The notes: a model not told the origin generated them from the sequence alone. Counted from the first letter of the stretch, positions 10,070 to 18,525 are shown. The stretch is DNA of 64,000 nucleotides from Bacteroides luhongzhouii (GCF_009193295.2 NZ_CP059973.1:5208001-5272000), one strand, 5' to 3'. Program-made: numbers and translations.

Positions 10070-10143
10070 GGGGCGTTAGCTCATCTGGCTAGAGCGTAAC
10101 ACTGGCAGTGTTAAGGTGACGAGTTCGAGTCTCGTACGCTCCA
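10070..10143 (+). tRNA. tRNA-Ala (anticodon GGC), composite host/element gene
   Basis: A full cloverleaf can be folded. The acceptor is GGGGCGT with ACGCTCC, including the G3-U70 pair that marks alanine tRNAs. The D stem is GCTC/GAGC. The anticodon stem TAACA/TGTTA has loop CTGGCAG, giving anticodon GGC. The T stem is ACGAG/CTCGT with loop TTCGAGT. The discriminator is A and CCA is not encoded. From 10098 onward it carries the 22-bp att core, and the 3' part is probably supplied by the integrated element. The displaced host 3' part lies at 25680-25725 with a different, equally well paired T stem. Confidence 0.95.
10098..10119 (+). repeat. attL core (22-bp direct repeat)
   Basis: The copy lies in the anticodon stem-loop and variable region of the tRNA gene. 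It is identical to 25680-25701; the preceding base differs (T here, C there), as does the following one (C here, T there), which fixes the repeat at 22 bp. Confidence 0.9.
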
Positions 10144-10150
10144 CAAATAA

Positions 10151-10181
10151 GGTACACAGTTATTGCTGTGTGCCTTTTTTT
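10151..10181 (+). terminator. Intrinsic terminator of the composite tRNA gene (element-encoded)
   Basis: GGTACACAG pairs with CTGTGTGCC (one G-T pair) around a 6-nt loop, followed by a run of seven T. It replaces the host terminator now stranded at 25739-25771. Confidence 0.8.
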
Positions 10182-10209
10182 ATGCTCATACGCTTAATAG
10201 CGTCCTATT

Positions 10210-11874
10210 ATGCAACCTAAAACACTAAACAATGATTCTATTAAGAAAGCTGAAACAATGGTTTCAAACAATGAAATCAAACAATGTTTTATCCAAGAGA
10301 TAACACCCTACTATAACCTAGTAAAACCTAAAGGGACAAAACCAACAATGGTTTACTTTATAGTAAGAATCAAAAACGAACAGGTACGTATATCTACAAG
10401 ATGTAAGGTGTACCCCAATCAATGGGAGAAGAATAAAGCTAAAGTAAGTAAACTACTTCCCAAACTAGAATCTGATAATAATATGATTCTTAATAACCAA
10501 ATCAAAATATATAATCAAAGATTTGACGAATACAAATATTTAGTAAATTGCGGGCAAATTGAGATGAATAAAGATACTTTAAAACATTATATCTACAAAG
10601 GACAAATTATGAAAGAGATAAAAGAAGCATTGAATATACCCCAAACATTAAAAGACTACATCTATAATGATATATCATTCACTGACGCTACAAGGGAAAA
10701 TAGAGTAAGAGAGGTTGAAAAATTTGAGAGCTTTTTAAATGGTAGGGTATTGAATAGTTATTCAGAGCTAAACACAAAACTGTTTAGGGAGTTCCAAGAA
10801 TGGTTAATTGAGAATGTTGAGGGTAAAAATGAGGATGGAACAGCATCCCCAGCAACATTAAATAAAATAGTTTCCAACTTATTAGGGTCAATAAATAAAT
10901 ATTTGGTAGCCAATGAAATTATTTCTAAGTCACAATTTATAGATATAGTAGTTACACCTATAAAGCAGACAAAAAACGATAATAAAATAGCCTTAACAGA
11001 AGATGAAATCTATTTATTACACAATTACCAATGTGAAACTGAAAAGGATGAGCAAATAAGAGACTTATTTTTATTAGAATGTACAACAGGACAACGCTTT
11101 AGTGATGTAAACAAAGTAACCAACAACATCATACATAAAGATGGCAGAACATACATCAACCTTGTACAAGATAAGAATAAAGCCCCTATTCAAGTAGATA
11201 TACTATTTGAAATGGCATTAGAAATAGTACAAAAATATGACTATAAGCTACCAAACATTAGCAATAAGCTACTAAATGAAAGAATTAAAATAATAGCCCA
11301 AAAAGCAGGCATTAAAGGAAGTGAAGAGCTTTTTTTTGACCATATAGACAAAAGCAAAGCCTATACTATTACAAGAGAAAGACACGAATGTATTTGCAGC
11401 CACACAGGTAGAAATACATTTGTTACAATGTTATCATTACGTGGATGGCATTACCACGAAATAGGACGTTATACAGGTCATAAGAAAATAGAAACGATAC
11501 AGCACTATGATAAATCCAAAGTAGGTACTAAATACAGGGTAATGTTTGAAGCTCTTCAAAAAGAACGTCCAGAATTACTGTTAAAGTTAGTTATTGATAA
11601 AGTTGATAAAAAAGAGGAACTTAATAATAAAGAGACAACTAAAGAGCCTCTCAACCTATTAACCAATCCACTATTAAATGACAACGAAAAAGTAGAACTG
11701 GAGTATTACGCAATTGATAGAGATGTAGATATAACTAAATTTGACCTTACTAATGATGAGTTAAAATGGCTGGATAAAACAGAAGGTACCTTTCAAGTTG
11801 GTATAGCCTCTTTAAAAACAAGAAAGATACTTAACAGGCTTATTCTAATGGGAATAGTAGTTAGGCTTAAATAA
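10210..11874 (+). CDS. int: Tyrosine recombinase/integrase of the element
   Basis: Role: site-specific integration and excision at the tRNA att site. Seen: an N-terminal arm-binding-like region (about residues 25-110), a SAM-like core-binding domain (about 145-255), and a catalytic domain with Arg296 (TTGQRFSD), His398 and Arg401 (HTGRNT), His424 (TGHKK) and nucleophile Tyr433 (HYDKS). A tail of about 120 residues follows the tyrosine; this is longer than usual and has no recognisable domain. Total length 554. Located directly inside attL, as expected for an integrase. In the circular form the outward promoter at 25570-25601 would point at it. Confidence 0.95.
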   Translation: MQPKTLNNDSIKKAETMVSNNEIKQCFIQEITPYYNLVKPKGTKPTMVYFIVRIKNEQVRISTRCKVYPNQWEKNKAKVSKLLPKLESDNNMILNNQIKIYNQRFDEYKYLVNCGQIEMNKDTLKHYIYKGQIMKEIKEALNIPQTLKDYIYNDISFTDATRENRVREVEKFESFLNGRVLNSYSELNTKLFREFQEWLIENVEGKNEDGTASPATLNKIVSNLLGSINKYLVANEIISKSQFIDIVVTPIKQTKNDNKIALTEDEIYLLHNYQCETEKDEQIRDLFLLECTTGQRFSDVNKVTNNIIHKDGRTYINLVQDKNKAPIQVDILFEMALEIVQKYDYKLPNISNKLLNERIKIIAQKAGIKGSEELFFDHIDKSKAYTITRERHECICSHTGRNTFVTMLSLRGWHYHEIGRYTGHKKIETIQHYDKSKVGTKYRVMFEALQKERPELLLKLVIDKVDKKEELNNKETTKEPLNLLTNPLLNDNEKVELEYYAIDRDVDITKFDLTNDELKWLDKTEGTFQVGIASLKTRKILNRLILMGIVVRLK

Positions 11875-11967
11875 AGATGACACATAAACAACAATAGACA
11901 GCCTATACCTATTTCACACAAAATTTGATTATGAACTTTTAGCCTATAATAGCCCTGAGACAATCAT

Positions 11968-12006
11968 ATTCTCCCCGAACAGCTACGGCTATGGGGAGAA
12001 TTTTTG
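11968..12006 (+). terminator. Intrinsic terminator after the integrase
   Basis: A perfect 9-bp stem (ATTCTCCCC/GGGGAGAAT) with a 16-nt loop and a T run. It lies 94 bp after the integrase stop. Confidence 0.85.
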
Positions 12007-12052
12007 CTTTATCGCATCCTCAACTCAAATATTCCACAATTTCGACTTGTTG

Positions 12053-12084
12053 TTTGGTGATGCGGTCGGGACTTTATACCTTTG
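12053..12084 (+). promoter_or_regulatory. Promoter of the 57-residue small gene
   Basis: TTTG at 12053-12056, a 20-bp spacer, and TACCTTTG at 12077-12084. This is a full match to the Bacteroides vegetative promoter. Leader of about 70 nt. Confidence 0.8.
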
Positions 12085-12160
12085 CAACGTGATTGAAAGT
12101 CAGAAATGACCGAGTTTCTCATCACCCAGATTCACCACTACAAACCTAAATCTACTTCAA

Positions 12161-12334
12161 ATGAAAGAACTGACCTACGCAGACATTCGTAAAATGGCAC
12201 TGGAGCATGGCATCAAGGACACAAGGCTGCACATTGGACTTTGGGCTTCTGACCGATACGTCAAGAAGAGAAAAATGATACAAGGCAAGACTTACACAAT
12301 CTATCTGCCACATCACAAACCAGAACAGGAATGA
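12161..12334 (+). CDS. Small basic protein, paralogue of the protein at 12943
   Basis: A 57-residue frame starting MKELTYADIRKMALEHG and ending HKPEQE, preceded by a consensus promoter. It aligns along its length with the protein encoded at 12943-13152: both have an [FY]-x-[ED]-[LI]-R-[KR]-[ML]-AL-x-H helix, then KD, I-G-[IL]-WA, a KKRK patch and K-x-YT-[IV]-Y near the end. The pattern of an alpha-helix, a basic turn and a short strand suggests a small winged-helix DNA-binding protein. Inference: it may be an excisionase or element regulator. No named family recognised. Confidence 0.65.
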   Translation: MKELTYADIRKMALEHGIKDTRLHIGLWASDRYVKKRKMIQGKTYTIYLPHHKPEQE

Positions 12335-12431
12335 TTTTTTAGTTCCAACCCTGCCACCAAGCTAGCAGAAAAGGGCATATCTTCACTTCATAAGGCTCTC
12401 AACACAAAGTTTTAAGAAAGTTTACGAAGCG

Positions 12432-12463
12432 TTTGGGCACCTCACCGAAGTGCAGTATCTTTG
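12432..12463 (+). promoter_or_regulatory. Promoter upstream of the 104-residue gene
   Basis: TTTG at 12432-12435, a 20-bp spacer and TATCTTTG at 12456-12463, a perfect match. The 130-nt leader that follows holds no obvious ORF. Architecture copies that of the promoter at 12053. Confidence 0.8.
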
Positions 12464-12601
12464 CACTACCAACATGAGATAAGGGTGGTATCACTGAAAC
12501 TACTGAATTACCCACTTGAAACATATCTGAAAACCACTATTTGAATTTACGCCACTCACCGCACACAGATTCATTCTTTATATACCTAATTTTATGAATT
12601 T

Positions 12602-12916
12602 ATGGCAATGAACATGCTATTGATAAGTTCAAGCTACTTCCTAAGAAACATTCCAGTAGCAATTTTAAACAAGAGAGAGATTATCAAACTCAAAATGCAG
12701 CGGTACAAGGACGTAAAGGTTTACCTCTACAGTTTTATACTACCAGACTACATGACAGATGAATATGTATCAGAGCAACTGGACGCACTTGCATCGCACT
12801 TGCTGTTCCCGCATCTCATACTATCCATCGCCAATACGACAATCTACAACCCAAGACTTGTCGCCAATAACGTGAATGGCATAGTGCATATCGTTTTATG
12901 CTTTGAGCATGATTGA
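12602..12916 (+). CDS. Hypothetical protein (104 aa)
   Basis: Starts MAMNMLLISSSYFLRN; nothing in it matches a family I know. A central segment VKVYLYSFILPDYMTDEYVSEQL is followed by two hydrophobic stretches without clear membrane character. An ATG at 12594 opens a 5-codon frame that stops across this start. It precedes the second small basic protein by 26 bp, so the two plus the 213-residue gene probably form one transcript from the promoter at 12432. Confidence 0.55.
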   Translation: MAMNMLLISSSYFLRNIPVAILNKREIIKLKMQRYKDVKVYLYSFILPDYMTDEYVSEQLDALASHLLFPHLILSIANTTIYNPRLVANNVNGIVHIVLCFEHD

Positions 12917-12942
12917 ATCAACAATTTTATGAATTTCTAATA

Positions 12943-13152
12943 ATGAACACCAAACAGGAATTTAGCTTTGAAGAACTACGCAGGCTTGCATTGGCTCACC
13001 AAGTAAAGGACAGCAAAACAGTGATTGGAATATGGGCTAAGCTCAATGGATATTCCAAGAAACGCAAGCAAAGAGATAACAAGGTTTACACCGTTTACAT
13101 CAAGATGAGCAATAATAAATCTAACACGAATAATAACTATGAAAACGTATAG
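12943..13152 (+). CDS. Small basic protein, paralogue of the protein at 12161
   Basis: 69 residues from the ATG at 12943 (an upstream TTG at 12913 overlaps the previous gene and was not used). Core residues 7-53 align with the 57-residue protein at 12161. The tail is Asn/Ser-rich and low in complexity. Its 3' end overlaps the next gene by 14 bp, indicating coupled translation. Likely a nucleic-acid-binding protein; inference from basic patch KKRKQR and size only. Confidence 0.65.
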   Translation: MNTKQEFSFEELRRLALAHQVKDSKTVIGIWAKLNGYSKKRKQRDNKVYTVYIKMSNNKSNTNNNYENV

Positions 13153-13780
13153 ACTCCCCCAATTAATTGGACACATTGATGTTAAACGTTTTAACAAATC
13201 AATGACTAAATTTAACGAGAATATAAATAAATTAAACGACTTTGTTAGTATGTTTCCCAAGTTGGGGATTCCAGTAACAACAGAAATGCTTCAAGAACTG
13301 TGTGATGATTATGAAGCCATGTGTGACAAATATTTCGGTATCATATCAGAAAGAATTTTGAATGAGCTTTCTGCACAACCAGATGGTTTGGATATTGAGA
13401 ATTACGAGAAAGAGATTAATCAATTAAAAACGGATTTTAATAATAAGATAAGATGGTGGATGGAAGATAGACGTTTCAGAGAGTTCATTGATGTAGGATT
13501 AGAAAATAAGACATTTCACATATCAGATAATAAAATCTATGAAAGCTTTGGAGCATTTTACTTCTATGTCATGGTAAGTGCACATTATGTAGAATGTGGA
13601 AGTGAATCATTCATTTTAAACGAGTTACAATGCATTTGTGATAATATGAACAAACTAAGGGAGTATAATATCACTCTAGAATTGCTGCCAAAGTTGATAA
13701 AAGATAGTCCCAATGAAGGATACGTAGTTGACTCTAAAGCTTTTAATGAATGTAGTGATAAGGTGTTTTATGAGAGATGA
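13139..13780 (+). CDS. Hypothetical protein (213 aa)
   Basis: Starts MKTYRLPQLIGHIDVKRF. Predominantly helical and charged, with no signal peptide or membrane segment, so probably cytoplasmic. A predicted helical heptad-like region spans about residues 15-110 (FNENINKLNDFVSMF onward). I recognise no family. Last gene of the 12602-13780 transcript, followed within 16 bp by a terminator. Confidence 0.65.
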   Translation: MKTYRLPQLIGHIDVKRFNKSMTKFNENINKLNDFVSMFPKLGIPVTTEMLQELCDDYEAMCDKYFGIISERILNELSAQPDGLDIENYEKEINQLKTDFNNKIRWWMEDRRFREFIDVGLENKTFHISDNKIYESFGAFYFYVMVSAHYVECGSESFILNELQCICDNMNKLREYNITLELLPKLIKDSPNEGYVVDSKAFNECSDKVFYER

Positions 13781-13795
13781 TAATAGAATGTATAA

Positions 13796-13826
13796 GGGAG
13801 GACTGTGCAAAACGGTTCTCCCTTTT
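13796..13826 (+). terminator. Intrinsic terminator
   Basis: GGGAGGAC pairs with GTTCTCCC (one G-T pair), followed by TTTT. It ends the 12602-13780 gene group. Confidence 0.75.
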
Positions 13827-14200
13827 CGTGTTCATACATATCAGACTGGCATATATTCCCAAATGGATATGCAACCAAGTCCAATTACCTACTGCCATGT
13901 AAGCCTGTAATGGGAATTGAAAACTTATTGGCATTTGAAGCGGTCATATTCCAACGTTCAAATAGGGGGTATAGCTCATTTCTGCCATTTACTAATACAG
14001 GTACAAATCAAGTCATGGATTTCCTGTTCTACTCCAACTCTCCCTGATATACATTCACTACAATGCTGTCATCTCCTAAATCAATGAATGTGCCAGTCAG
14101 ATACTAAAATTACAGACATAATGATACGCTTATGGCATAATTCTTATGGACGAGTTTTTCTTCAAATCGTCCCTATATAAGAAGAAAAAAATAACCCTAC
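13827..14200. other. Gene-poor stretch before the helicase
   Basis: About 370 bp with no gene I can support. A plus frame at 13805-14047 starts inside the preceding terminator and has no family resemblance. Composition differs little from the rest of the element. It could be decayed coding sequence. Confidence 0.4.
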
Positions 14201-14268
14201 TTAAACTTAATCTAAAGTCAGATATTTTAAATACATAGATTGCAATTTTATAAATTAAACTTAATCTA
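14201..14268 (+). repeat. 14-bp direct repeats upstream of the helicase gene
   Basis: TTAAACTTAATCTA occurs at 14201-14214 and again at 14255-14268, 54 bp apart. The inverted core TAGATT lies between at 14236-14241. The second copy ends 6 bp before the helicase ATG. Candidate operator or iteron-like binding site. Confidence 0.5.
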
Positions 14269-14274
14269 TACACA

Positions 14275-16035
14275 ATGAAACAAGAAATCATTAATGGTGA
14301 CAATGCCCGATATTTGGGCGAATTAGAAAGATTTAAAGATGGTATTCCTTTTGGAATCGTGAACAAGACAAAGACAGATGTAGGCGGCACTTATGTGGCT
14401 GCAAATTGCAGTAGCAACTATATTATCGTATGTCCGTTCAAGGACTTGGTGGATAGCATAGCAGCAGATAAGAATAACAGGTATGAAGTATTCAAATGTT
14501 ATGGCGGTGTAAGAGAATACCAGTTCAGGAAATATATCAAAAACAATACCACATATAAGATAGCCGTGACCTATGACAGCCTGCCCAAATTAATTGGATG
14601 GTTGAGCGGTACAGAAGGGTGGAAAGTCTTGGTAGATGAATACCATTTAATTTTGGAAGACATGGATTTCAGATATGATGCAATTAATGGCTTGATGGAA
14701 GAAATACAGAAGTTCAGGCATTATTCTTTTTTGTCTGCCACTCCAATTGACCTTGACTTTGAGATAGATTTCCTGAAACGGCTTCCACATTACAAAGTCC
14801 AATGGAATGGAGTGACGAAAATAACTCCTATTAGATATAAGGTCACGCAATTAACCAAAGGACTGGCTAGATTCATACAGATATTTTTGGATGAAGGCAT
14901 ATCACTCCCAGACATAAACGGCAATGTCAGTAAAGTGGAAGAACTATATATTTTCATCAATTCTGTGACCAGTATCAAGCAGATAGCAGATACGTTGAAG
15001 CTGAATCCAGATGATGTGAAAATATGCTGTGCTGACAGGATTAGAAATAACAAACTGTTGGGCGAATACCAGATTGAATCAGTCAGTAGTCCCAATAAGA
15101 AGATTAATTTCTTTACAAAGAAATGCTTTCAGGGATGCAACCTTTTTACCAATAACGGGCTGATAATAGTAGCCAGTGACGCATACAGAACACAGACTTT
15201 GGTGGATATAAGTACTACTATGGAACAGATAGCAGGCAGAATCAGAATCAATGATGAATACCAGAATATCTTTAGGAATGTGATAGTCCATCTGTTCTCC
15301 ACCAATAAGAATGTTATGAGCGATGAAGAGTTTGAAATGGTGATGCAGGATAAAGAGAAGGAAGCTGACAAGTTGCTAAGCGGATGGAGCAAGTTGGATA
15401 AGGAAGAGAGACAGACCTATATTAAGAGGATGAACTTAGACACTGAACTAGTCTCCATCATTAATGGCAGGATGGTATATAACAATCTGAAAAAACAATC
15501 TTTCATTTATAAGCAGGCACTAAGGAAGACATACAAGGATGGAATCAGCATCAGGGACAGTTTTATGCAATCAGAAAAATTTGAGCTTACCAACCAGAAT
15601 AAATGGAAGGATTTCAACATAAAACTGGCAAAGGCAATGACTGTCAGTTATGAGCAATTACTAAAAGATTATCTGGATTCCCCTTCTGAATCTTATGAAC
15701 AGGAATATCCAGAATTTCCACTAATCAAAAGATATTTGAAGGAATCTGAAATGAATACTCTTAGATGGAACAGGGAGAAGATGCTAAAAGCTGTAGAGGA
15801 CAAGAAACAAGTTGATAAAGTTTTCTTGGCTATATATCAGCCTGGCTTTATCAGCAATCAGGACTTGAAAGACAAGTTGAAGGATGAGTTTGGCAGATTG
15901 GGAATCAAGTTATCCCCCAAAGCTACTCTGATAGAGAATTGCACTCTTTACAATGTGGAGAAGGCAAGCAGGAAGATAGATGGAAAAACTGTTAGTGGGT
16001 ATGAACTTGGCAAGATGATATTTACCTTTGAATAA
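14275..16035 (+). CDS. SF2-type helicase with non-canonical Walker A
   Basis: Seen: a motif I region around residues 27-40 reading GIVNKTKTDVGGTY, lacking the normal GxGKT order but with Lys, Thr and paired Gly in a related arrangement. Motif II DEYH is at 121-124, motif III SATP at 154-157, a motif V-like TKKCFQGCNL at 281-290, and motif VI QIAGRIR at 318-324. The C-terminal 250 residues are helical and unrecognised. Known: helicases with this GGT-type motif I occur in phages and mobile elements. Inference: an element-encoded replication or repair helicase. It stands alone between the repeats at 14201-14268 and its own terminator. A defence role is possible but unsupported. Confidence 0.8.
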   Translation: MKQEIINGDNARYLGELERFKDGIPFGIVNKTKTDVGGTYVAANCSSNYIIVCPFKDLVDSIAADKNNRYEVFKCYGGVREYQFRKYIKNNTTYKIAVTYDSLPKLIGWLSGTEGWKVLVDEYHLILEDMDFRYDAINGLMEEIQKFRHYSFLSATPIDLDFEIDFLKRLPHYKVQWNGVTKITPIRYKVTQLTKGLARFIQIFLDEGISLPDINGNVSKVEELYIFINSVTSIKQIADTLKLNPDDVKICCADRIRNNKLLGEYQIESVSSPNKKINFFTKKCFQGCNLFTNNGLIIVASDAYRTQTLVDISTTMEQIAGRIRINDEYQNIFRNVIVHLFSTNKNVMSDEEFEMVMQDKEKEADKLLSGWSKLDKEERQTYIKRMNLDTELVSIINGRMVYNNLKKQSFIYKQALRKTYKDGISIRDSFMQSEKFELTNQNKWKDFNIKLAKAMTVSYEQLLKDYLDSPSESYEQEYPEFPLIKRYLKESEMNTLRWNREKMLKAVEDKKQVDKVFLAIYQPGFISNQDLKDKLKDEFGRLGIKLSPKATLIENCTLYNVEKASRKIDGKTVSGYELGKMIFTFE

Positions 16036-16070
16036 GAATCTACCAATATGACAGAACAGGACAAGAATAA

Positions 16071-16105
16071 AGCTCCAGACCATTAATAAGGTTTGGGGCT
16101 TTTTA
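16071..16105 (+). terminator. Terminator of the helicase gene
   Basis: AGCTCCAGACC pairs with GGTTTGGGGCT (two G-T pairs), followed by TTTTTAT. Confidence 0.75.
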
Positions 16106-16183
16106 TGTATATTCCCAACTCAAAAATATAGGTACTTAAAATCATACCCCCGCCCTTTAGATTGAGAAAGTGATATATCTACA

Positions 16184-16231
16184 TAAAAAGAACTGTGCCA
16201 ACAGAATTTTCATTATTTCTTGTTGACACAG
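16184..16231 (-). terminator. Terminator of the FAS1-SusD-like gene
   Basis: On the minus strand CTGTGTCAACA pairs with TGTTGGCACAG, followed by a TTCTTTTTAT tract. It lies 23 bp beyond the stop codon. Confidence 0.75.
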
Positions 16232-16253
16232 CCTTAATTACAACCTCATATTT

Positions 16254-18038
16254 TTAATATCCTGCATTTTGTTTTATTAGCGAAGGATATTTATCAAGCG
16301 CTTCTTTAGGAACGGGTAGCAAGGAGTTGTGAGTTTTATAACCAGTGATATTTTTTAATTTGGTATCAATAATTCCCCATCGTCTCCAAGTTGAATATTC
16401 CAGTCCTTCTTTATTTAATTCTTGCTCAAACAGTTTTTGAATGTATCCTCTAATCTCATCTGTTGTAGCACCTTGAGGAGCTATAATAGCTTGTCCTTTT
16501 GCCAATACTATCTGATTGAGATATGCAATAGCTTCTTCCCTTTGCCCTATTTCATTTGCAGTTTCAGCAGCCATTAACAGCACTTCTACATAACGTATTG
16601 GATGAAAATAGGAGCCTTTGCTTAACTGGGGAATAGTATCGTTGTAGCCTCCCCAAATTACAGCCTTGTTCTCTGTAGTGGCAAAAACATCTTCACTAGA
16701 CAAACTATAATTTCCTCCATCTATGAGTTCCCTGCATTTTTGATATGCTCTTTGATAATCTGTTTGATTTAGCCATGCCCGTGCTGATATCGCTTGAGGA
16801 GCTCCTTTATAATTGCTGGGAAGATATTCTATCAATTCATCCAAATAAGCAAATAAGGCATTTGTATCAGATGTAGGTTCACTATCATGTGATTTCTGGA
16901 AAATGAACTGACCATAATATCCTAAAATATCGCAATAGACCAATCCCAAATCAATTTTTATATTTTGAGAAAGGGTATTCCATAATTCTATATCAGTAGT
17001 TGCATTTGCTGCCGTTTCTTGTAATTGAAGCCCTAATTCTATTGTTTTATAAGCATTTTGCCAATAGCTGTCTGAACTATGTTCAATGTATTCAAAAGAA
17101 AATTCTTCATATCCATACGCCAGTTGCTGATTTAGTGTACGGTTTTGATAATAGAAATTTCGTATTTGTGATTTCCATTGCTCTTGTGCTTCATTGATTT
17201 GTACAGGCTGCCTTTTAGCTTCTTTCATAAAACATTCTTGGGTAATTTGGTTGTTGCTGCCATCATAAATCAAAACATTTTCTCCTTCTTTCAATTCATC
17301 ATTAGTGACCATACCATCCCAATTGTAATCCACATACATTTGAAATTCATTTTTCTCCAATTGATAGAAAATCGTATCTGAAGCATGGTTAATTATAACT
17401 TCTCCAGAAGAGTCTGTAACATAATCACCTAAAGATTCCCTAGAACTGTTGAATACTTTTATAACAACTTCCGCTAACGGCTCCCTTTCTTGCAGATAAT
17501 CATAGGTTAATAAATTCCAGACTTTAAATGTTGTTTCATGTAATATTGGAGCTGTTTCACGTTCTGGAATTACTTTGGGAACAATATAAATATAACTGTC
17601 ACCTACAGGTATTGCTTCTCCTGTAATGACAACCCCATTAACAGATACTTCATCACTAATTTTAGATACTAGCAATTTGTCTCCATTAACACATGTGAGC
17701 TCCTGCCCATCTGTCAAGTCTTCTTTTTTATAGCTTCCAATGACCATGTGACGTTTCACAGAAACGGTGTCCAAATCTACATTTGCTCTTGTCGTTATTT
17801 CATTCTTCACAGCAAATACAGTCAACTTTTCTGCCGTGACATCTGTTAGATTGGTTTGTTTCAAAACTTCAATAAAATCACTGGCTTGTGGAACAGTTTC
17901 TTCCAAAACCTCTACTACATCTTTTACTACTTGGGGAGTTTCTTTAGGTTGTGTTGGTTGTTCTTGTTCATCATCAGAACATGCAGAAATGAAACAAACT
18001 AACATTCCGCATAAGAACATGAATAGCTTATTTTTCAT
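16254..18038 (-). CDS. Hybrid lipoprotein: FAS1-like N-terminus, SusD/RagB-like C-terminus
   Basis: Seen: signal peptide with lipobox ISAC and export signal CSDDE (surface lipoprotein type). Residues about 35-160 carry a fasciclin-like pattern (VVEVLEETVPQASDF, AEKLTVFAVKNE, LTCVNGDKL, VNGVVITGEAIPVG). Residues about 165-290 resemble an Ig/carboxypeptidase-regulatory repeat plus an EF-hand-like DYNWDGMVTNDE. From about 300 the helices follow SusD order, with RYVEVLLMAAE, WRRWG and the terminal SusD signature LLPVPKEALDKYP...NAGY. No SusC partner is nearby, which is unusual. Driven by its own consensus promoter. Likely role: surface binding of a ligand or matrix; inference. Confidence 0.8.
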   Translation of the reverse strand: MKNKLFMFLCGMLVCFISACSDDEQEQPTQPKETPQVVKDVVEVLEETVPQASDFIEVLKQTNLTDVTAEKLTVFAVKNEITTRANVDLDTVSVKRHMVIGSYKKEDLTDGQELTCVNGDKLLVSKISDEVSVNGVVITGEAIPVGDSYIYIVPKVIPERETAPILHETTFKVWNLLTYDYLQEREPLAEVVIKVFNSSRESLGDYVTDSSGEVIINHASDTIFYQLEKNEFQMYVDYNWDGMVTNDELKEGENVLIYDGSNNQITQECFMKEAKRQPVQINEAQEQWKSQIRNFYYQNRTLNQQLAYGYEEFSFEYIEHSSDSYWQNAYKTIELGLQLQETAANATTDIELWNTLSQNIKIDLGLVYCDILGYYGQFIFQKSHDSEPTSDTNALFAYLDELIEYLPSNYKGAPQAISARAWLNQTDYQRAYQKCRELIDGGNYSLSSEDVFATTENKAVIWGGYNDTIPQLSKGSYFHPIRYVEVLLMAAETANEIGQREEAIAYLNQIVLAKGQAIIAPQGATTDEIRGYIQKLFEQELNKEGLEYSTWRRWGIIDTKLKNITGYKTHNSLLPVPKEALDKYPSLIKQNAGY

Positions 18039-18065
18039 AATGTTGCAAATATTAAAATTATATCA

Positions 18066-18097
18066 CAAATATAGACATATAAACAATTACTATCAAA
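18066..18097 (-). promoter_or_regulatory. Promoter of the FAS1-SusD-like gene
   Basis: On the minus strand TTTG (18094-18097), a 20-bp spacer and TATATTTG (18066-18073). A full consensus match with a leader of about 20 nt. Confidence 0.8.
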
Positions 18098-18224
18098 TAT
18101 TTGATGTAAAAATATATAAAATACGTTTTCCTATAGTAGGTAATTGTCATATCAGGCACAAGAATAATTCCTATGTTTGCCATTGCTTTATTATCCCCCC
18201 TCCCTTTTATTCAAGAAGTGTTTT

Positions 18225-18476
18225 CTATTTAGACTTTATACAGCTATAAGGTGAAATATTTGATTTGTCAGTGAGCGTATTAGATGTATATCGTGCGCTA
18301 AGCTTTTGTGAAACTACTAACACCCCCATACCAATCATTAGGAAAAAGAAAAGATAGCATGAATTGCTATTCAGCCCACAAACGCTTTGAATTTCTGAAA
18401 TATGCGGACTTATCAACGATTTGTATATGTCTACATATAAAGATGCACAAAGGAAAGTGAATGAATAGTACTTCAT
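18225..18476 (-). CDS. Possible small membrane protein (83 aa)
   Basis: Frame starting MKYYSFTFLCASLYVDIY with one clear hydrophobic segment (YLFFFLMIGMGVLVV, about residues 41-55). No family recognised and no consensus promoter seen upstream. The interval 18098-18525 otherwise holds nothing I can name, so this may be a chance frame. Confidence 0.3.
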   Translation of the reverse strand: MKYYSFTFLCASLYVDIYKSLISPHISEIQSVCGLNSNSCYLFFFLMIGMGVLVVSQKLSARYTSNTLTDKSNISPYSCIKSK

Positions 18477-18525
18477 GTTAAGCCCTCATTTTGTCCTTAA
18501 ATACACTATTTACTAATCTATTATT

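Noticed and set aside
13805..14047. 80-codon plus frame between the 213-residue gene and the helicase
   Set aside because: Its start lies inside the preceding terminator, no promoter follows, and the sequence resembles nothing known.
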